Of a DNA stretch of 64,000 nt, positions 59,506 to 64,000 are shown piece by piece. The notes beneath the pieces are model-generated. The model saw only the letters and a list, made by a program, of their open reading frames with translations. It ran no database searches and was not told the origin of the DNA. Source of the stretch: Marinobacter sp. F4206. GTDB taxonomy: Bacteria; Pseudomonadota; Gammaproteobacteria; Pseudomonadales; Oleiphilaceae. The stretch spans positions 2,108,001 to 2,172,000 of the forward strand of contig NZ_JAHXKI010000002.1 in assembly GCF_019392195.1 (NCBI RefSeq), given 5' to 3'. Within the stretch, counting starts at the first letter, position 1; each line of letters begins with the position of its first letter. The translations under genes and the position numbers were made by a program.

Positions 59506-61068
59506 ATGAAAAAACTACTGACAGCTTTTGTTGGTTCCATGGCCCTGGCCGCCGCCCCGGTAGCAATGTCCGCCGAGGCGAACAAGGAACTGAAAATGGC
59601 GTACGACGCCGACCCCGTAACCCTGGATATCCATGAACAGCTCTCCGGCGGCATGTTGCAGCTGAGCCACATGACCTTCGACCCGCTGCTGCGCTGGACC
59701 AAGGACCTCGGTTTCGAGCCGCGCCTGGCTGAGAGCTGGGAGCGTGTCGATGAGAACACCATGCGCTTCAAGCTGCGTGAGGGTGTGACCTTCCATTCTG
59801 GCAACGAGCTGACCACCAAGGACGTCAAGTTCACCTTTGATCGTCTGAAGCAGAGCCAGGACTACAAAGCGATTTTCAAGCCGTTCAGCGAACTCAAGGT
59901 GATCGACGATTACACCTTCGAGCTGGTTACCAGCGAGCCCTATCCGCTGCTGCTGAATACCGCGACCTATATCTTTCCGATGGACAGCGAGTTCTACACC
60001 GGCGAGACCGAGAACGGCCAGAGCAAGAGCGCCATCGTCAAGCACGGCAACTCCTTTGCTTCCGAGAATCTGTCCGGTACCGGCCCCTACGTGATCACCG
60101 GGCGCCAGCAGGGCGTGCGCGTCGAGTTCGAGCGCTTTGACGACTACTGGGATACCGAATCTCCGGGTAACGTCGGCAAAATCGTGCTGACTCCCATCAA
60201 GGAGAACAACACCCGTGTTTCCGCGCTGCTGTCCGGCGGTGTGGACTTCATTGCACCCGTGCCGCCGACCGACCTGGAACGTATCCGTCGTGACAAGAAT
60301 GCGGACCTGGTGACCATGAGCGGTACCCGCATCATCCTGTTCCACATGAACCAGGACCGGGTGGAAGCGTTCAAGAACCCGAAGGTGCGTGAAGCCATTG
60401 CCTACGCCATCAACCAGGAAGGCATTGCCGCCAAGATCATGAAGGGCTTTGCCACGCCGGCTGCCCAGATGTCCCCGGCAGGCTACCAGGGCCACAACGA
60501 CGCCCTGGCACCCCGGTTTGACGTGGCCAAGGCCCAGGAGCTGATGAAGGAGGCCGGTTACGAGGACGGTTTCACCATCACCATGATGGCGCCCAACAAC
60601 CGCTACGTGAACGATGACAAGATCGCCCAGGCAGTGGCCGCCATGCTGGCACGGATCAACATCAAGGTGGATCTGAAGACCCTGCCGAAAGCCCAGTACT
60701 GGCCGGAGTATGACGCCCGCGCCGCGGACATGATGATGATCGGCTGGCACGCGGACACCGAGGACTCCGCCAACTTCTTCGAGTTCCTGACCTTCTGTCC
60801 GGATGCCGACAGTGGTGCCGGTCAGTACAACGCCGGCAATTACTGCAACCCGGAGATCGATGCGCTGGTGAACAAGGCCAACGTCGAAACCGATCTCGAC
60901 AAGCGGGCTGAAATGCTGAAGGAAGTTGAGCAGCGCCTATACGACGACGCAGCCTTCGTGCCCCTGCACTGGCAGGACCTGGCCTGGGCCAGCAAAAAGA
61001 ATGTGAAGATCGAGCCGATCCTCAACGTGATGAACTTCCCGTACCTGGGTGACCTGGTCGTGGAATAA
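59506..61068 (+). CDS. Dipeptide/oligopeptide ABC transporter, substrate-binding protein
   Basis: 520 residues from ATG 59506 (MKKLLTAFVGSMALAAAP) with ACGGA upstream; an in-frame ATG at 59467 adds 13 residues and is less likely. The signal peptide ends AMSA-E. The family 5 extracellular binding domain is clear: LRWTKDLGFEPRLAESWE, FKLREGVTFHSGNELTTKDVKFTFDRLK (quoted as FHSGNELTTKDVKFTFD) and VREAIAYAINQEGI. It delivers peptides, or possibly glutathione or opines, to the permease. A hairpin terminator follows, so it is likely made in excess over the membrane subunits. Confidence 0.92.
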   Translation: MKKLLTAFVGSMALAAAPVAMSAEANKELKMAYDADPVTLDIHEQLSGGMLQLSHMTFDPLLRWTKDLGFEPRLAESWERVDENTMRFKLREGVTFHSGNELTTKDVKFTFDRLKQSQDYKAIFKPFSELKVIDDYTFELVTSEPYPLLLNTATYIFPMDSEFYTGETENGQSKSAIVKHGNSFASENLSGTGPYVITGRQQGVRVEFERFDDYWDTESPGNVGKIVLTPIKENNTRVSALLSGGVDFIAPVPPTDLERIRRDKNADLVTMSGTRIILFHMNQDRVEAFKNPKVREAIAYAINQEGIAAKIMKGFATPAAQMSPAGYQGHNDALAPRFDVAKAQELMKEAGYEDGFTITMMAPNNRYVNDDKIAQAVAAMLARINIKVDLKTLPKAQYWPEYDARAADMMMIGWHADTEDSANFFEFLTFCPDADSGAGQYNAGNYCNPEIDALVNKANVETDLDKRAEMLKEVEQRLYDDAAFVPLHWQDLAWASKKNVKIEPILNVMNFPYLGDLVVE

Positions 61069-61084
61069 CCGCCTTTATGGCAGG

Positions 61085-61120
61085 CCGGCTTCGGATACGT
61101 CCGGAGCCGGTCTTTTGTTT
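61085..61120 (+). terminator. Attenuating terminator after the binding-protein gene
   Basis: CCGGCTTCGGA-TACG-TCCGGAGCCGG, an 11-bp stem (one T-G pair), is followed by TCTTTTGTTT. It sits between the binding-protein and permease genes, the common position for reducing downstream expression. Confidence 0.85.
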
Positions 61121-61143
61121 GCAGAATTATCCGGTAAATTTTC

Positions 61144-62193
61144 ATGTTAGCGTTTCTAGTTCAGCGGATTTCCCAGGCAGTACTGGTCATGTTTGTGATC
61201 AGCGTGATTGCCTTTGCCATCCAGGATGGCCTTGGTGACCCGCTTCAGCAGATGGTGGGCATGTCCGTTTCCCAGGAGGAGCGGGAAGCGCTCCGCGACG
61301 AAATGGGCCTGAATGATCCACTGGTGGTGCAGTACCTGCGATTTGCCGGTAACGCCCTGCAGGGCGACCTTGGCACCTCCTATTTTTATGGCAAACCCAC
61401 TCTCGATGTCATTCTCGAGCACCTTCCGGCGACGCTGGAACTGGTGATCGGTGCCAGCCTGATTATTCTTGTGTTCTCGGTGCCCATTGGCGTCTATGCC
61501 GCCATCCGGCCCCAGGCCTGGCTGTCCAAATTCTTTATGGGGGTCAGTACCGTCGGGATATCCATCCCGGTGTTCCTGACCGCCATTGTATTGATTCAGC
61601 TGTTCTCCATCGGCGTCACCGTGGACTGGTTCCCGGAAGATGCCGGCTGGGGGCAGTGGCTCAATGCCGCCCTGTCCACCCAGGGTGGCTTGCCTTCCTA
61701 TGGACGCGGCGACGACCTGACGCCCCTGTTCGGCACCTGGAACTCCGGCTTTTTCTCCCAGGGTGGCATCCTGCACCTGGTGCTGCCGTCGGTGTCGCTG
61801 GCGTCCATCATGCTGCCGCTGTTCATCCGCCTGATCCGGGCGGAGATGATGGAAGTGCTGCAGAGCGACTACATCCGGTATGCCCGGGCCAAGGGTCTGA
61901 GCTCGCCCCGCATTAATTTCCTGCACGCGCTCAAGAACACCATGCTGCCGGTGATTACCGTCGGTGGGGTACAGATCGGCATCATGGTGGCCTACACCAT
62001 CCTGACCGAGACCGTGTTCCAGTGGCCGGGTGTCGGCCTGATGTTCCTGGAAGCCATCACCCGCAGCGACATCCCCCTGATCGTGGCCTACCTGATGGTG
62101 GTAGGGCTGATCTTTGTGATTACCAATACCGTGGTGGATCTGGTCTACGGCCTGGTCAACCCCACTGTAAAACTGACAGGTAAGAAAGCATGA
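61144..62193 (+). CDS. Dipeptide-type ABC transporter, permease 1
   Basis: 349 residues with about six helices. N-terminal LVQRISQAVLVMFVISVIAF, then DPLQQMVGMSVSQEEREALR, the EAA loop (DYIRYARAKGLSSPRINFLHALKNTMLP; quoted in parts) and FQWPGVGLMFLEAITRSDIPLI are typical of DppB/OppB. It has a longer periplasmic insertion (WFPEDAGWGQWLNAALST) than DppB. It overlaps the second permease by 4 bases. Confidence 0.93.
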   Translation: MLAFLVQRISQAVLVMFVISVIAFAIQDGLGDPLQQMVGMSVSQEEREALRDEMGLNDPLVVQYLRFAGNALQGDLGTSYFYGKPTLDVILEHLPATLELVIGASLIILVFSVPIGVYAAIRPQAWLSKFFMGVSTVGISIPVFLTAIVLIQLFSIGVTVDWFPEDAGWGQWLNAALSTQGGLPSYGRGDDLTPLFGTWNSGFFSQGGILHLVLPSVSLASIMLPLFIRLIRAEMMEVLQSDYIRYARAKGLSSPRINFLHALKNTMLPVITVGGVQIGIMVAYTILTETVFQWPGVGLMFLEAITRSDIPLIVAYLMVVGLIFVITNTVVDLVYGLVNPTVKLTGKKA

Positions 62194-63122
62194 CGACGGC
62201 GACTCTTTCACGCTGGGATCGCTTTCGCGAGTCCTTCCTCTGGTACAGCTTCAAGCGGGACAAGGTGGCGATTGCCAGCTTCGTGGTGCTGATGCTGATG
62301 GTGTTGGCGGCCATCTTCGCACCGCTGCTGGCCCCGGCCGATCCCTACGATCTGGCCCAGATCAACATCATGAACTCGGAGCTGCCGCCGGTCGGCCTCG
62401 ACGGCTCCGATCCGGCCTTCCCGCTGGGCACCGACGCTCAGGGTCGGGATCTGCTCTCCACGATTCTCTACGGCACCAGGGTGTCGCTGCTGATCGGGTT
62501 TGGTGCCGTCCTGCTGCAGGCGGCGCTGGGCATCCTGTTTGGTCTGTTGGCGGGCTACCTTGGCGGCCGTGTGGATTCCATCCTGATGCGCATCGCCGAC
62601 GTTCAGCTGTCATTCTCCACCCTGATGGTGGCGATCATCGTGGGGGCCGTGTTCAAAGCCAGCTTCGGCAGCCTGATGTTTGGCGAGATTGCCATCTACA
62701 TGTTGATCTTCATTATCGGTGTCTCGGAGTGGCCGCAGATTGCCCGGACCGTTCGTGCCTCGGTGTTGGCGGAGAAGAAAAAGGAATACGTGGACGCGGC
62801 CAAGGTGATGGGTTTCCGTACCGGCCGGATCATGTTCCGCCACATCCTGCCCAATACCCTGTCGCCGATTTTTGTCATCGCCACGGTGCAGATCGCCAAC
62901 GCGATCATCTCCGAGGCGGCGCTGTCGTTCCTCGGTCTGGGCATGCCGGAAACCCAGCCGTCGTTGGGTTCACTGATCAAATCCGGTTTTGACTACATCC
63001 AGAGTGGCTCCTGGTGGATCACCCTGATTCCCGGCCTGGTGCTGGTGGTACTCGTTCTGGTCATCAACCTGTTGGGTGACTGGCTGCGGGATGTCATGAA
63101 TCCACGGCTGTACAAGGGGTAA
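62190..63122 (+). CDS. Dipeptide-type ABC transporter, permease 2
   Basis: 310 residues; N-terminal cytoplasmic segment and helix (VAIASFVVLMLMVLAAIFAPLL), then FPLGTDAQGRDLLSTILYGTRVSL, the EAA loop (EYVDAAKVMGFRTGRIMFRHILPNTLSP, in parts) and EAALSFLGLGMPETQPSLG, all DppC/OppC family hallmarks. It forms the heterodimeric membrane channel with permease 1. Confidence 0.94.
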   Translation: MTTATLSRWDRFRESFLWYSFKRDKVAIASFVVLMLMVLAAIFAPLLAPADPYDLAQINIMNSELPPVGLDGSDPAFPLGTDAQGRDLLSTILYGTRVSLLIGFGAVLLQAALGILFGLLAGYLGGRVDSILMRIADVQLSFSTLMVAIIVGAVFKASFGSLMFGEIAIYMLIFIIGVSEWPQIARTVRASVLAEKKKEYVDAAKVMGFRTGRIMFRHILPNTLSPIFVIATVQIANAIISEAALSFLGLGMPETQPSLGSLIKSGFDYIQSGSWWITLIPGLVLVVLVLVINLLGDWLRDVMNPRLYKG

Positions 63123-63126
63123 CGTC

Positions 63127-64000
63127 ATGTCATTACTGGAAGTAAAAAATCTCGACGTCCGCTTTGCCGTGCGCGGCGGTGACCTCACCGCCTTGCGCGG
63201 CATCAGCTTCAGCCTGGATAAGGGCGAGCGCCTCGGGCTGGTGGGGGAATCCGGTGCCGGTAAATCGGTGGCGGCCTTCTCCATCCTCAACCTGATCGCC
63301 CGGCCCGGTTACATCGCCGGTGGCCAGATCCTGTTTGAAGGGAAGGACCTGGCGGCCATGAGCGAGCGCGAACTGCGCAAAATCCGTGGCAACCGTATTG
63401 CCATGATTTTCCAGGATCCGATGATGACCCTGAATCCGGTGCTGACCATCGGTACCCAGATGATCGAGGCCATCAAGGCGCATCGTCGGATCAACACGAA
63501 AGGCGCCCGGGACATCGCCCTGGACAAGTTGCGCAAGGTGCAGATTCCGTCCCCGGAAAAGCGCCTGGACCAGTATCCCCATGAGCTGTCCGGGGGCATG
63601 CGACAGCGGGTGATAATTGCCATCGCACTGCTGCTGGACCCGGAGATCATCATTGCGGATGAGCCGACCACGGCGCTGGATGTCACCATCCAGGCGGAAA
63701 TCATGGCGCTGTTGCTGGAGTTGTGTGAGCAGGAAAACGTGGCGCTGATGCTGATCACCCACGATCTGGGGGTGGTTTCCCAGGTGACCCAACGCATGCT
63801 GGTGATGTATTCGGGCCGGATCATCGAGCAGGGCCCGACCCGGGAAATCATCAACGATGCCCAGCATCCCTACACCCAGGGGCTAATCAACGCACTGCCC
63901 CAGATGGGCGAGCCGGGTGAACGGCTGTTCCAGATTCCCGGTTCCATGCCGTCCCTGAAGAACGTACCCACAGGCTGCCCCTTCCATCCGCGTTGCAAGT
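63127..64000 (+). CDS. Dipeptide-type ABC transporter, ATPase (DppD-like), 3' end outside window
   Basis: From ATG 63127 the frame stays open to the window edge, with 291 residues seen. Walker A is GESGAGKSVAAFSI, signature HELSGGMRQRVIIAI, Walker B IIIADEPTTALD and the switch histidine LITHDLGVV. The C-terminal oligopeptide-ATPase block GCPFHPRCK, which begins the cysteine-rich iron-sulfur region of DppD/OppD, is just reached at the edge. Its partner DppF is expected downstream. Confidence 0.93.
   Translation, partial: MSLLEVKNLDVRFAVRGGDLTALRGISFSLDKGERLGLVGESGAGKSVAAFSILNLIARPGYIAGGQILFEGKDLAAMSERELRKIRGNRIAMIFQDPMMTLNPVLTIGTQMIEAIKAHRRINTKGARDIALDKLRKVQIPSPEKRLDQYPHELSGGMRQRVIIAIALLLDPEIIIADEPTTALDVTIQAEIMALLLELCEQENVALMLITHDLGVVSQVTQRMLVMYSGRIIEQGPTREIINDAQHPYTQGLINALPQMGEPGERLFQIPGSMPSLKNVPTGCPFHPRCK

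Overview
The window looks like chromosomal DNA of a marine, lipid-metabolising gammaproteobacterium, most likely Marinobacter or a close relative. This is inferred from gene content: tandem wax ester synthase/DGAT genes, the DUF1302-DUF1329-Ycf48-like-RND block, a LrgAB/YaeQ neighbourhood, and high GC with dense, overlapping operons. No insertion sequence, prophage, integrase or CRISPR array was seen, so it reads as core or metabolic sequence rather than a mobile island.

Layout. (1) 1-12143: end of a beta-helix lipoprotein, a sulfatase, an acyl-CoA ligase, an AraC regulator divergent from an octaheme/TPR cytochrome, an MDR and an SDR oxidoreductase, and a periplasmic protein joining a carboxypeptidase-regulatory-like domain, one c-type haem site and a streptogramin-lyase-like propeller. 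(2) 12207-19933 (minus): a compact sulfatase-MoxR-DUF58-DUF4381-BatA-BatB/TPR-BatD operon. (3) 20048-22034: a Crp/Fnr regulator, a possible small RNA and a second AraC regulator. (4) 22201-38474: a lipid or hydrophobic-substrate region with a cupin dioxygenase-like protein, a second acyl-CoA ligase, a VOC protein, a zinc alcohol dehydrogenase, an epimerase, an HSL-type esterase, two WS/DGAT acyltransferases and an envelope block (DUF1302, DUF1329, Ycf48-like, RND), closed by a membrane-anchored AraC regulator. (5) 39696-56680: a nearly complete formate dehydrogenase locus. It holds Tat-exported FdhABC with FdhX, TorD-like, DUF3306 and DUF3305 proteins, TusA and a 41-residue membrane protein. 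A divergent operon encodes a polyferredoxin, an Mrp/ApbC ATPase, a biotin/lipoate-ligase-like protein and DUF6505. A third operon supplies tungstate uptake (TupBCA), FdhD, MobA, MobB and MoeA. (6) 56965-64000: a glutaredoxin-like protein, tRNA-Arg(CCG), YaeQ, LrgAB and a dipeptide-type ABC importer cut by the window end.

The signal no gene call explains is a motif of the form ATTGGCGNNAAAWRMCAA. It occurs in the same orientation 80-120 bases upstream of four transcription units (10443, 22201, 27868, 31782). At three of them a degenerate second copy lies exactly 21 bases downstream. This is the geometry of an AraC-family operator. It suggests that the haem/propeller protein, the cupin-ligase operon, the esterase-WS/DGAT operon and the envelope export block form one regulon, probably under the AraC protein at 20973-22034. 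The other main result is the formate dehydrogenase locus, which joins tungstate import, cofactor nucleotide attachment, sulfuration and several poorly characterised accessory proteins.
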